Source: Rubrivivax gelatinosus
Lineage (GTDB): Bacteria; Pseudomonadota; Gammaproteobacteria; Burkholderiales; Burkholderiaceae_C
NCBI RefSeq assembly: GCF_016583785.1
Contig: NZ_NRRU01000019.1
Coordinates: forward strand, 1-60,182
Direction of reading: 5' to 3'
Length of the DNA: 60,182 nucleotides
Below, piece after piece: positions 8,752 through 17,055 of the stretch. A program made the translations under genes and the position numbers. The notes beneath the pieces are model-generated. The model saw only the letters and a program-made list of their open reading frames with translations. It searched no databases and had not been told where the DNA came from. Within the stretch, counting starts at the first letter, position 1. Each line of letters starts with the position of its first letter.

Positions 8752-9911
8752 GGCCGCGCCTCCAGCGACTCGCGGTAGACGCGTGCGAACGCATCCAGGA
8801 AGGCGCGCTGCGTGAAACGTTCGCCGACGCGCTGGCGGGCCAGCCCGCCGAGGCGGCGGCGCTCGTCGGCCGAGTCGGCCAGGGTTTCGATCGCCTGCGC
8901 CAGGGCCTGGGCCGACACCGGCGGGCACAGCAGCCCGGCGCGGCCGCCATCGACCATCTCGACGACGCCGCCATGACCGAAGGCGACGATGGGCTTGGAC
9001 GCGGCCATCGCCTCGAGCACGACGGTGGGGAAGGGGTCGGGCTCGATCGACGGCAGCACGAAGACGTCGATGTCGGCGAGCACGTCGGCGATGTCGGGCC
9101 GGAAGTCCTCGACCGCGACGCAGGCCGCACGCGGGCCGAGCGCGCCGACCTGGGCCAGCAGCTGCTCGCGCAGCGCCTCCTCGCCGGCGAACACGCCGCC
9201 GACGAGCAGGAAGCGCAGGTCGTCGCGCCGCGCCAGCAGCACCGCCGCGCTGTCGACCAGCGTGCCCTGCCCCTTCCACCAGTTGATGCGGCCGATCATG
9301 CCGACGACGATGGCGTCGGCCGGCCAGCCGTGGCTCTCGCGCACCCGGCCACGCACGCCGCCGACGGCACGCGCCGGGTCGATGCCGTTGTAGACGGTGG
9401 CGGTCTTCGCGACCAGCGCCGGGTTGAGCGCGCACAGGTGACGCCGGGTCGCGTCCGAGACCGTCACGACCTGCTGCGACCAGCGCTCCAGCAGCCGCGC
9501 GACCAGCGCCGCGTACCAGTGCGGCCGGGTCGTGATCTCGTGCACGTGCCAGACGTGCGGCACGCCGCAGCGCCGCGCCGCCAGCGCACCGGCGAAGACC
9601 GCGGTGGTGTTGGTGTGCACGACCTCGATGCCGTGGTCGCGGATCAGCCCCGAGATGAAGGCCACCGCGCGCTTCAGTCGCAGCGCACGGTTGAGCAGCC
9701 CGGCCGGCGTGAAGTAGCGCCGGCGCAGCACACCCAGGTTGTGCAGCCCGACGACGGCGCCGACGCCTTCGAGCGCCGGCCGCAGCGGCCCGTCGCCCGG
9801 CAGCACGACGCGGCATTCGTGGCCGGCCTGCAGCAGGCCACCGACCAGTTCCAGCAGGATGCGGTCGGCTCCGTAGAGCTCGGCGCCGGCGTGCACGAAG
9901 AGCAGCTTCAT
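8748..9911 (-). CDS. Glycosyltransferase family 4
   Basis: The protein has 387 residues from ATG 9911, which overlaps the previous gene's stop as ATGA. It has a GT-B fold: the N-terminal domain opens LLFVHAGAELYGADRILLEL and contains VVHTNTTAVFAGALAARRCG and HVWHVHEI. The C-terminal GT4 domain has VGMIGRINWWKGQGTLVDSA and the donor-binding EPDPFPTVVLEAMAASKPIV with the E-x7-E pattern. It is a soluble cytoplasmic enzyme acting on the growing lipid-linked oligosaccharide. It sits between GT2 and GH5 genes and is translationally coupled to both. The sugar specificity is not readable. Confidence 0.9.
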   Translation of the reverse strand: MKLLFVHAGAELYGADRILLELVGGLLQAGHECRVVLPGDGPLRPALEGVGAVVGLHNLGVLRRRYFTPAGLLNRALRLKRAVAFISGLIRDHGIEVVHTNTTAVFAGALAARRCGVPHVWHVHEITTRPHWYAALVARLLERWSQQVVTVSDATRRHLCALNPALVAKTATVYNGIDPARAVGGVRGRVRESHGWPADAIVVGMIGRINWWKGQGTLVDSAAVLLARRDDLRFLLVGGVFAGEEALREQLLAQVGALGPRAACVAVEDFRPDIADVLADIDVFVLPSIEPDPFPTVVLEAMAASKPIVAFGHGGVVEMVDGGRAGLLCPPVSAQALAQAIETLADSADERRRLGGLARQRVGERFTQRAFLDAFARVYRESLEARP

Positions 9912-10762
9912 GTGCCCAGCGACGGATCGAAGACGGAGTAGCGCGTGCCCAGACGCTCGAAGCGCCATTCGCGCGCCACCGCGTCGGGGTCGAACTGGCG
10001 CAGCACGCCGCTGCGCGACGCGAAGCCGCCGATGCTCCAGCGCTCGATCCAGCGCGGGACGCGCGCCAGCGCCCGTGCCGGCCCCCAGCGCAGGGCGCCG
10101 TGGCGGCGCTGCAGCAGGCGGGTCTCTTCGGCCATGCCGCTGTGCATGCTGAGGTTGGCGCCGGTGGCCATGTAGCTGGCCAGCGGCAGGTCGACCCGGG
10201 CGAAGCGGCAGCCGGCGTCGAGCAGGCGCAGCATCAGGTCCATGTCGGCGGCGTAGCGCAGGCGCGTGTCCAGCCGCAGCAGCCCCTCGTCCCAGAGCCG
10301 GCGGCGATAGAACAGCGTGCAGGAATAGAGGTAGAGGAAGCTGTTGCGGATGTAGAACGCACGCGGCGGCGGCTCGCGGCGGAAGGCGAGCGGGCGCCCG
10401 TCGGGGCCGACGATGATCGCGTCGCCGAACACCGCGTCGATGCCGGGGTCGCGCTCGAACGCCGCCTGCACCGCTGCCAGCGCGCCCGGCAGGTACTGCT
10501 CGTCGGCGTTCAGCCACGACAGGTAGGCGCCGCCGGAGCGGCTCCAAGCGCGGTTGATCGCGTCGTACATGCCGCTGTCGCGCTCGCTGCGCAGCGCGAG
10601 CCCGGGCTGGCCTGCGCACCAGGCCGCGGTGCCGTCGCTCGAGCAGGCGTCCTGCACCAGGTGCTCGCGCAGCTCGGGCTGGGCCGCCACCGAGGCGACG
10701 CAGGCGCGGATCAACGGCATGCCGTTGCGCACCGCGGTGGCGACGGAAAAGGCTGGATTCAT
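9908..10762 (-). CDS. Glycosyltransferase family 2
   Basis: The protein has 284 residues from ATG 10762, with an ATGA overlap with the upstream O-antigen-ligase-like gene. The GT-A nucleotide-binding start is FSVATAVRNGMPLIRACV; the acceptor side has RSERDSGMYDAINRAW and SWLNADEQYLPGAL, where the metal-binding D-x-D is the variant N-A-D-E common in this subgroup. RYAADMDLMLRLLDAG marks the catalytic-base region. No membrane segment is seen, so it is a cytoplasmic sugar transferase of repeat-unit assembly. Specificity is unknown. Confidence 0.88.
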   Translation of the reverse strand: MNPAFSVATAVRNGMPLIRACVASVAAQPELREHLVQDACSSDGTAAWCAGQPGLALRSERDSGMYDAINRAWSRSGGAYLSWLNADEQYLPGALAAVQAAFERDPGIDAVFGDAIIVGPDGRPLAFRREPPPRAFYIRNSFLYLYSCTLFYRRRLWDEGLLRLDTRLRYAADMDLMLRLLDAGCRFARVDLPLASYMATGANLSMHSGMAEETRLLQRRHGALRWGPARALARVPRWIERWSIGGFASRSGVLRQFDPDAVAREWRFERLGTRYSVFDPSLGT

Positions 10763-12033
10763 GGTCGGCTGCGCGCGGGCGCGATGAAGTAGCTCATGGC
10801 CGTGAGCAGCGCGAAGAAGACCCAGACCAGCGTCGCCAGCGCCGTCTTCGCGAGCAGCGGGTTGAAGGTGTAGACGACGACGCTGCCGACGCTGGCCAGC
10901 AGCAGCCAGGCCAGCAGGTCGAGCTCGCGCGTCCAGGCGTCGCGGCGCCCGGCGCGCCAGAGGACCGCGATGCTGCGCGACCAGACCCAGACGAGCGGCA
11001 GCGCCCACAGCGCCCCCGCCAGCAAGCCGCCGGCACGCAGGAAGTCGAGCACGTCGCTGTGCGTCGGCAGCGCGCCGGCGCCGAGCACCGGGTCGACCCA
11101 GAGGTCGAAGTAGATGCCGGTCGAGCCGGTGAACAGGGTGCCGATCAGCGGCGAGGCCAGGAACTCCTGCCAGGCGACGCGGTACTGGTGCTGGCGGAAG
11201 TCGACGTTGCCGACGGGTGTCACGTCGCGCACCTGCGACACGTACAGGCCGTAGGCCACGGCCAGCGCCAGCAGCGCCAGGAACAGCAGGTACAGCACCA
11301 GCGCCCGTTTGACCGAGTTGTTCGTGCTCGGGATGACCGAACGCAGCCGCCAGCCGATCATCAGCAGCGTCAGCGCCAGCACCAGCGTCGGCGTGTTCTT
11401 CAGCGCGGCGACGGTGCCGCCGAGGATCAGCACAAAGGCGGCGGCACGCAGCAGCCGCGGCGCCCGCCAGACGAACAGGATCGGATAGAGCAGCGGCACG
11501 ACGATGAACTCGCGCTCGTGGATCACGGTGTCGCGCACGTGCGGGTTGGCCAGGCGCGCGCCCAGCGTCTCGGCCGCGACGAGCACGCCAAACACCGCCG
11601 CGAGCGCCAGCACCCAGCCGACGATGCGCAGCGTGTTGTGGCCCCGCAGCACCAGCACGAAGCCGAACCCGATCGCGGTGTAGAGGCCGACGATCAGGAA
11701 GGTGTTCTGGATGTCGAGCTGGGTGCGGGCGTAGAGGCTGCCGGCGATGATCAGCAGCGCCAGCAGCGCCAGCGGCAGCCAGGCCAGCCGCAGCCCCGCG
11801 ATCGCCGGCCGCCCGCGGCCACGCACGATGCCGTCGCCGACGACGCACAGCGTGCAGGCGCAGGCCATCGCGACGCCGACCAGGTGCTTGAGCCCGGACT
11901 GCATCAGGTTCAGGCCCAGCAGCGCGTCGTGGGCGACGAAGAAGGCGAAAGCCAGCGCCGCGGCGAGGCAGACGTCGGTCAGCATCCAGTGCCCGGCGCG
12001 CGGGCTCGCCACCGGCTCGAAGACCGCGCTCAC
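10759..12033 (-). CDS. O-antigen ligase/polymerase-like membrane protein
   Basis: The protein has 424 residues from GTG 12033. I prefer this start because an AAGGGTGATCC Shine-Dalgarno-like sequence precedes it by a few bases. An ATG at 12105 lies in the same frame and overlaps the upstream stop (ATGA), which would add 24 residues encoded by the repeat element described separately. About ten hydrophobic segments are visible, and a large loop around residues 260-330 carries YRVAWQEFLASPLIGTLFTG and LPTHSDVLDFLRAGG, the Wzy_C-type pattern with the conserved histidine. Such proteins polymerise or ligate lipid-linked repeat units on the periplasmic side. In this operon it is the best candidate for the exopolysaccharide polymerase. 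No Wzx flippase or initiating phosphoglycosyltransferase was found in the window. Confidence 0.82.
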   Translation of the reverse strand: MSAVFEPVASPRAGHWMLTDVCLAAALAFAFFVAHDALLGLNLMQSGLKHLVGVAMACACTLCVVGDGIVRGRGRPAIAGLRLAWLPLALLALLIIAGSLYARTQLDIQNTFLIVGLYTAIGFGFVLVLRGHNTLRIVGWVLALAAVFGVLVAAETLGARLANPHVRDTVIHEREFIVVPLLYPILFVWRAPRLLRAAAFVLILGGTVAALKNTPTLVLALTLLMIGWRLRSVIPSTNNSVKRALVLYLLFLALLALAVAYGLYVSQVRDVTPVGNVDFRQHQYRVAWQEFLASPLIGTLFTGSTGIYFDLWVDPVLGAGALPTHSDVLDFLRAGGLLAGALWALPLVWVWSRSIAVLWRAGRRDAWTRELDLLAWLLLASVGSVVVYTFNPLLAKTALATLVWVFFALLTAMSYFIAPARSRP

Positions 12034-12105
12034 TGGATCACCCTTAGTCCTGTCGGCCGGTCCCGCCAGGCGGGAATGAGCCCCGGACAAGTCCTGAGGG
12101 CTCAT
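12034..12105 (-). repeat. Junction repeat element, copy 1 (GT4 to O-antigen-ligase-like gene)
   Basis: Read on the minus strand, this 72-bp element starts with ATGAGCCC, whose ATG overlaps the GT4 stop. It forms one hairpin (arms ATGAGCCC and GGGCTCAT, with GGAC/GTCC inside) and a second one (TCCCGCC and GGCGGGA), and ends TAAGGGTGATCCA directly before GTG 12033. Its first 52 bases match the copy at 55095-55165 with one mismatch. It is open in frame with the downstream gene. Confidence 0.9.
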
Positions 12106-13355
12106 CGCCGGGCCTGCTCGATCAGCTGCGCGTACAGACGCCGGTGTTCCAGCGCCGACGCGGCGTCGGAGAAGCGCTCGACCGCCCGGGCGCGCGCCGC
12201 CTGCCCGGCCGCCGCGCGCCGCGCCGGGTCCTGCAGCGCACGTTCGAGTGCCGCGTACAGCGCGTCGGCATCGACCGTCTGCGCCAGCCAGCCGGTGACG
12301 CCGTCCTCGACCAGGTCCGGGATGCCGCCGGTGGCGAAGCCGACCGTCGGCAGCGCGCAGGCGGTGGCCTCGAGCACCGTGTTCGGCAGGTTGTCCTGCC
12401 GGCTGGGCGCGACGAAGACATCGGCGGCCGAATACAGCGCGATCAGCGACTCCTCGTCGTGCAGCTGGCCGACGCCGTAGGCCGGGACGCCATGCACCGA
12501 GCTGCGGCCGCGAGCGCCGCCGTAGACCGCCAGCACGACCCGGTCGCGCCACGGCGAACCCTGCAGCCGCGCGAGCGCGGCGTCGAGCAGGTCGTAGCCC
12601 TTGCGCCGGTCGGAGGTCGCGTGCACCGCGCCGAACAGCAGCACGACGCGCTCTGCCGGCAGGCCGAACAGCGCGCGCGCCGCGGTGCGGTCGATCGGGC
12701 GGAACCGTTCGAGATCGAGCCCGTTGGGAATCACGTGCACCGGGCGCTCGCGCGCCACCGGGCTGCGCGCGGCGACATCGGCCAGCCAGCGGCTGGGCGT
12801 GACGAAGGCCAGGCGGCCACGCTGCGCCGCCTGCACCTTGGCGTGCAGGCGCCGCGCCGCCAGCGGCGCCGCCGGGCGCGCGTGCTGCTGCGGGCACGGC
12901 GAGCAGCCCCGGGTCTCGAAGCCGCCGCAGCCTTCGTCGTAGTGGCAGCCGCCGGTGAAGGGCCACATGTCGTGGGCGGTCCAGACCGCCGGACGCCCCA
13001 GGCGCTCGATCTCGCGCACCGAGGCGAAGCCCGCGTGCAGGCCGTGCCAGTGCACGAGGTCGGGCGCGAACGCCGCGAGCCGGCCGGCGATGCCCGCCGG
13101 CAGCCAGTTGACCGAGAAGGCACCGAGCGTGGCCCCGGTCCGGCGCGCCGGCAGATGGTCCAGGTGCGGGCGCAGCCGCGCCCAGATCCGGGCGACACCG
13201 CCCGAGGGGCCGTCGACGCGCACGTCGCCGGCGCTGCGCACCTGCACGAACAGCCGGGCGTCGACGCCGGCGCGCACGATCGCGTCGAGCAGCCGGTAGG
13301 CCGCACGCGCGGCGCCGCCGTCGAGGTCGAAGCTGCTGACCAGGGCGACCTTCAT
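12102..13355 (-). CDS. Glycosyltransferase family 4 (WcaC-like)
   Basis: 417 residues. The N-terminal domain begins VALVSSFDLDGGAARAAYRL, as in the WcaC/colanic-acid GT4 subgroup, and contains the diagnostic HDMWPFTGGCHYDEGCGGF followed by a cysteine-rich RGCSPCPQ. The C-terminal domain has VIPNGLDLERFRP and the donor site SRQDNLPNTVLEATACALPT. It should transfer one sugar in the cytoplasm during repeat-unit assembly. Its stop codon overlaps the ATG of the junction repeat, not directly the next gene, so the original coupling to the polymerase gene appears to have been interrupted. A 65-bp gap separates it from the GT4 gene upstream. Confidence 0.9.
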   Translation of the reverse strand: MKVALVSSFDLDGGAARAAYRLLDAIVRAGVDARLFVQVRSAGDVRVDGPSGGVARIWARLRPHLDHLPARRTGATLGAFSVNWLPAGIAGRLAAFAPDLVHWHGLHAGFASVREIERLGRPAVWTAHDMWPFTGGCHYDEGCGGFETRGCSPCPQQHARPAAPLAARRLHAKVQAAQRGRLAFVTPSRWLADVAARSPVARERPVHVIPNGLDLERFRPIDRTAARALFGLPAERVVLLFGAVHATSDRRKGYDLLDAALARLQGSPWRDRVVLAVYGGARGRSSVHGVPAYGVGQLHDEESLIALYSAADVFVAPSRQDNLPNTVLEATACALPTVGFATGGIPDLVEDGVTGWLAQTVDADALYAALERALQDPARRAAAGQAARARAVERFSDAASALEHRRLYAQLIEQARR

Positions 13356-13420
13356 CGCAGCGGCACCGGCAGGTGGCGGGCGGCACGGCGCACGGGAAGC
13401 GAGGGCATCGGCACGGCGGC

Positions 13421-14641
13421 TCAGGACCCGGCGCCGCGCGGCGGCGAGACCCAGCCAGCGGTGGCGGCCGGCGCCTGCCGGCCGTCGACGAGGCCGTCGT
13501 AGAAGCGCTCGAGTTCGGCACAGCAGGCGCCGAGCTCATGGTGCTCGCGCACGTAGCGCCGGGCGGCAGCGGCCATGCGGTCGAGCCGGGCGCCGTCGGG
13601 CAGCAGTTCGTGCAGCAAGGTGGCCAGGCGCTCGACGTCGCCTTCGTCGAAGGCGCAGCCGGTGACGCCGTCGAGCATGCCTTCCTCGATGCCCGCACGC
13701 GCCGAGGTCAGCACCGGCACGCCGGCGCACTGCGCCTCCAGCAGCACCATGCCCAGGCCCTCGGCGTCGCCGTTGCCGGCGGTGATGCTGGGCAGGCACA
13801 GCAGGCGCGCCGCGGCGAGTTCGGTGCGCACTCCGGCGGCGTCGAGCGCGCCGGTGAAGTGGCAGTCCAGCCCGAGCTCGGCCGCGAGCGCCTGGTAGCG
13901 ATCACGGCCCTCGCCGTCGCCGACGACGCGCAGCTGCAGCGCCGCCAGCCCCTGGCGCGCACGCGCGGCGGCCTGCAGCAGCAGCGGCAGCCCTTTCTTC
14001 TCGGCCAGCCGGCCGACGAACAGCACACGCGGCGGGCGCTGCGCGGCCGGCAGCGGCGCCGGGTCGAAGGCGCGCACGTCGATGCCGATGTGCTGCACGC
14101 GCAGGCGGGCATCGGGCAGCCCGACCGCCAGCGCGCGCCGCCGGATGGCCTGCGACACCGCGACGATGTGCACGTTCGGCCGGCGCGCGATCTCGGCCAG
14201 CCGGGCGTGATAACCGATCAGGTCGGCACCGCCGGTGCCGCGGTCCCACCAGGCGGTGTCGACCTGGATGTCGTAACCGTGCAGCGTGACGACGATCGGA
14301 CAGCTGAAGTGGCGCAGGGCCGGCCACAGGCGGACCAGGTCGACGCCGAAGTGCACGTGCAGCACGTCGGCACGCTCGCGCCGCAGCACCTGGGCGAGCC
14401 AGGCCTGGTCGAGCCCGGTGCGTGCCGCCAGCCGGGCGAGCCGGGCCCGCAGCGGGCCGGCCGGCGCGCCGAACAGGCTGCGGTGCTCGACAGCCGACAG
14501 GTCCAGCGACGGCGTCGTGCGCGCCAGGCCGACGAGGCTGGCGCGCCAGCGCGACAGGCTGCCGGCCTGCGCACGCACGAAGGTCTCCGACACCGGCAGC
14601 AACTGCTGGCGCAGGAACACCACCTTGCGCGCGGCCGTCAT
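13421..14641 (-). CDS. Glycosyltransferase family 4
   Basis: The protein has 406 residues from ATG 14641, which overlaps the upstream GT2 stop as ATGA. The start VVFLRQQLLPVSETFVRAQA is typical of the subgroup that includes colanic-acid and amylovoran GT4 enzymes. DVLHVHFGVDLVRLWP and VTLHGYDIQVD mark the acceptor domain, and LFVGRLAEKKGLPLLLQA with DAEGLGMVLLEAQCAGVPVL marks the donor domain. It is a cytoplasmic enzyme of exopolysaccharide repeat-unit assembly. The conserved H-G-Y-D and E-G-x-x-x-V-x-x-E motifs are intact, so it is likely active. Confidence 0.9.
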   Translation of the reverse strand: MTAARKVVFLRQQLLPVSETFVRAQAGSLSRWRASLVGLARTTPSLDLSAVEHRSLFGAPAGPLRARLARLAARTGLDQAWLAQVLRRERADVLHVHFGVDLVRLWPALRHFSCPIVVTLHGYDIQVDTAWWDRGTGGADLIGYHARLAEIARRPNVHIVAVSQAIRRRALAVGLPDARLRVQHIGIDVRAFDPAPLPAAQRPPRVLFVGRLAEKKGLPLLLQAAARARQGLAALQLRVVGDGEGRDRYQALAAELGLDCHFTGALDAAGVRTELAAARLLCLPSITAGNGDAEGLGMVLLEAQCAGVPVLTSARAGIEEGMLDGVTGCAFDEGDVERLATLLHELLPDGARLDRMAAAARRYVREHHELGACCAELERFYDGLVDGRQAPAATAGWVSPPRGAGS

Positions 14642-15471
14642 GCCCGCCCCCGGAAGGCGCGGCGCGGGCGCAGCGGGTCGAGCAGGTACCACAGCGCCAG
14701 CGGCAGCGAGAAGCCGTCGCGCGAGCGGATCGCCGAGCGCAGCAGCGCGCGGTGGTGACGGCGGAAGTTGGCGTAGTCGACCACGCCGCGCCAGGCGCCG
14801 ACGACGTTCCAGCAGTCGCGGTGGTACTTGTGGCGGCGCTCGTCGAGCCATTCGACGTGCACCGTCGGCACCGGCGCCGCGGCGAGCACGAAATGCTGCG
14901 CCACGCGCGCGAACCACTCGTAGTCCTGATGCCGGCGCAGGTGCTCGGCCCAGGGCTGGCGCTCGACGAGCTCGCGCCGGAAGACGTAGCTGCTGGTCTG
15001 CGCCGGCAGGTAGGACAGCAGGTAGTTCTCGGGCGTGCCCAGGCGGCGGAAGTGGCAGGCTTCGAGCACGATGCTGTCGGCCGGGCCGTGCACGCGGATC
15101 GAGCCGTAGACCATGTCGGCGCGCTGCGCACGCGCGACGTCCAAGGCCTGTTGCAGATGCTGCGGGTCCCACCAGTCGTCGGAGTCGAGCAGCGCGATCC
15201 ACGGCGTCGCCGCCAGCCGCGCGCCGAGGTTGCGCGCCTGGTTGGCGTTGCGGCAGGCGCTGCCGTCGACGATGCGCAAGCGCGGGTCGTCGGCGATGCT
15301 CCCCAGGCGCGAGCGCGCCTCGCCGGCGTCGACCGCGTGGTTGGCGACGACCAGCACCTGCTGCGGCGCGTGGCCCTGCGCCAGCGCCGAGCGCACGCAG
15401 CGCTCGATGTCGCCGTCGCGCTTGCCGTAAGGCACGACGACGGAGACGGCTTCGGGGTCTGGGTGCATCAC
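14638..15471 (-). CDS. Glycosyltransferase family 2
   Basis: The protein has 277 residues from ATG 15471; ATG 15468 is equally possible. The GT-A start VSVVVPYGKRDGDIERCVRS is followed by CRNANQARNLGARLA and the metal-binding WIALLDSDDWWDPQHLQQAL with an intact D-S-D-D. HQDYEWFARVAQHFVLAAAP is the catalytic-base region. No transmembrane helix is obvious. It lies 31 bp downstream of epsI and is coupled by ATGA to the next GT4 gene, making it the first of the six transferases of the operon and a candidate for an early step in repeat-unit assembly. Confidence 0.88.
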   Translation of the reverse strand: MMHPDPEAVSVVVPYGKRDGDIERCVRSALAQGHAPQQVLVVANHAVDAGEARSRLGSIADDPRLRIVDGSACRNANQARNLGARLAATPWIALLDSDDWWDPQHLQQALDVARAQRADMVYGSIRVHGPADSIVLEACHFRRLGTPENYLLSYLPAQTSSYVFRRELVERQPWAEHLRRHQDYEWFARVAQHFVLAAAPVPTVHVEWLDERRHKYHRDCWNVVGAWRGVVDYANFRRHHRALLRSAIRSRDGFSLPLALWYLLDPLRPRRAFRGRA

Positions 15472-15502
15472 GTTGGGGTCCCGGCGCGGCTCGGACGGGC
15501 GA

Positions 15503-16177
15503 TCAGGCGTGGCCGAAATAGCGCGCGCCGACCGGTGCCGGCATCGCCTGTTCCATCGCGGTCAGGAAGCTGTCCTGGAGCCGGAAACTCGCCGGCACTT
15601 CCAGGCCAACGGTGGAACTGCGCACCAGCATGCCGTCGGGGATCAGCCCCGACAGGCCGAGCCGGATCTGGCTCAGCTTGCGCTCGACGCCGGGCAGGAT
15701 CGTGCGGTCGTTCATCGTCACCCAGTAGGTGATGGGCTCCATGCGCGGCCCGAGCCGGGCGACCAGGCGACGCACCTTGATCGCGTGCTGGGCCAGCGCG
15801 AGCCGGTCCTCGCCGAGCGTGCGCACCGCGAAGCCCTGGGCCGAATAGCAGAACTCGGGGCGGTGCACGGCGGTGGCGTCGGTGGCCTGGTCTTCGCCGT
15901 AGGCGATGGAAAGCATCAGGCGCCGGCCCTCGCGGTCGACGTAGGTGCGCGCCAGCACCTGCGAATAGGTGCGCTCCAGCGTCGCCCGCAGCGACGGGTC
16001 GGGCAGCACCGGCACCACGGCCGGGTCTATCGTCCAGCCCGAGAACGCCTGCGGCACCTGCTGCTCCAGGTGCACCGGCATCAGCTCCAGCGAGGCCCGC
16101 TGGCGCGGCCGCAGCGCCAGCGCCGACGCCGCAGCGCCGGCGCACAGCCCCGCGAACAGCAGCGCGCGCCGCTTCAC
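15503..16177 (-). CDS. epsI: EpsI (DUF3485) exosortase-associated protein
   Basis: The protein has 224 residues from GTG 16177, overlapping the xrtB stop as GTGA. An N-terminal hydrophobic segment (LLFAGLCAGAAASALAL) acts as signal or anchor. The body matches the EpsI family: FSGWTIDP near the start, the run YVDREGRRLMLSIAYGEDQ, and the conserved VHRPEFCYSAQGF with its cysteine. EpsI is found fused to or next to exosortases and is needed for exopolysaccharide export in methanolan-type loci; its biochemical role is not settled. The direct coupling to exosortase B is the standard arrangement. Confidence 0.93.
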   Translation of the reverse strand: MKRRALLFAGLCAGAAASALALRPRQRASLELMPVHLEQQVPQAFSGWTIDPAVVPVLPDPSLRATLERTYSQVLARTYVDREGRRLMLSIAYGEDQATDATAVHRPEFCYSAQGFAVRTLGEDRLALAQHAIKVRRLVARLGPRMEPITYWVTMNDRTILPGVERKLSQIRLGLSGLIPDGMLVRSSTVGLEVPASFRLQDSFLTAMEQAMPAPVGARYFGHA

Positions 16178-17055
16178 GCCGGCCTCCGGGGCGGGCGCTG
16201 CGGCATGAAGCGGCCGATCAGCGAGTCGGTCGCCAGGATCAGCACCAGCGCCACCAGGAACAGCGTCATGCCGGCAAAACCGTGCGCGAAGCCCTGGCCG
16301 GCGCCGTCGCCGAAGTGATAGGTCACGAGCACCAGCACGATCACGCGCGTGACGTTGGCGACGAAGGAGATCGGGATGATCAGCAGCGCCAGCAGCACGT
16401 TGCGGCGCAGCGACTGGTGGTTCACCAGGTTCATGTACAGCAGCCCCAGCGCCTCGAGCGTGAACATCGAGTTCAGCCCGGCGCAGGCGTCGGCGACGAG
16501 CAGCTGGAACTGGCCGACGTAGAGGATCACGCCGGAGCGGGCGACCGGGTAGCCCGCCTGGTACAGCAGGTACTCGGCGACGCTGGACACCGCCTGCTTC
16601 AGCGGCGACGTGATCGCCGTGACCAGGATGCCCGGCAGCGGCACCATGAACAGCAGGAAGAACAGGAAGAACAGCCCCCAGCGCAGGCCGGCCAGCCCGC
16701 GCGTGAGCAGCAGCGCGGCGGCGAGGATGGGCAGGTGCGCCAGGACCTCGATCGTGTCGACCGACTGCGAACGCCCGACGACGTAGAGCATCAGCCCCGC
16801 CGCCAGCAGCGCCCAGCCCGCGAGCGGCGCCGGCCGTTGCGGCAGCTCCAGCAGTTGCTGCCGGCGCGTCCACGCCAGCCACATCGTGACGCCGAGGATG
16901 ATCGGCCCGTGGCCCTGCTCGTCGCTCAGCCAGACGTGCTGCGCCAGCATCGTCCAGCTGGGCACGAGCAGCAGCGCCAGGCCGGCCAGCATCCACAGCC
17001 CCGGCGCGCCGAGGCGGCCGGCACCGACGGGTGCCACGTGGACCTCAGTACTCAT
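16174..17055 (-). CDS. xrtB: Exosortase B
   Basis: The protein has 293 residues from ATG 17055, which overlaps the end of epsG by 11 bp. It is a polytopic membrane protein with about eight hydrophobic segments. The cysteine-transpeptidase-like triad is present: Cys191 in VADACAGLNSM, Arg237 in VANVTRVIVLV and His258 in FAHGFAGM. Exosortases recognise the C-terminal PEP-helix-Arg sorting signal of PEP-CTERM proteins, process it and probably attach the protein to extracellular material. The B type is identified by its direct neighbour epsI and the epsD-G genes upstream. A PEP-CTERM protein gene lies at 23308-23781, and further substrates are probably elsewhere in the genome. Confidence 0.95.
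   Translation of the reverse strand: MSTEVHVAPVGAGRLGAPGLWMLAGLALLLVPSWTMLAQHVWLSDEQGHGPIILGVTMWLAWTRRQQLLELPQRPAPLAGWALLAAGLMLYVVGRSQSVDTIEVLAHLPILAAALLLTRGLAGLRWGLFFLFFLLFMVPLPGILVTAITSPLKQAVSSVAEYLLYQAGYPVARSGVILYVGQFQLLVADACAGLNSMFTLEALGLLYMNLVNHQSLRRNVLLALLIIPISFVANVTRVIVLVLVTYHFGDGAGQGFAHGFAGMTLFLVALVLILATDSLIGRFMPQRPPRRPA

Noticed and set aside
12034..12105. The junction repeat as an ordinary Rho-independent terminator
   Set aside because: Neither copy has a T-run after its stems, and both lie inside operons whose genes are otherwise coupled by overlaps.
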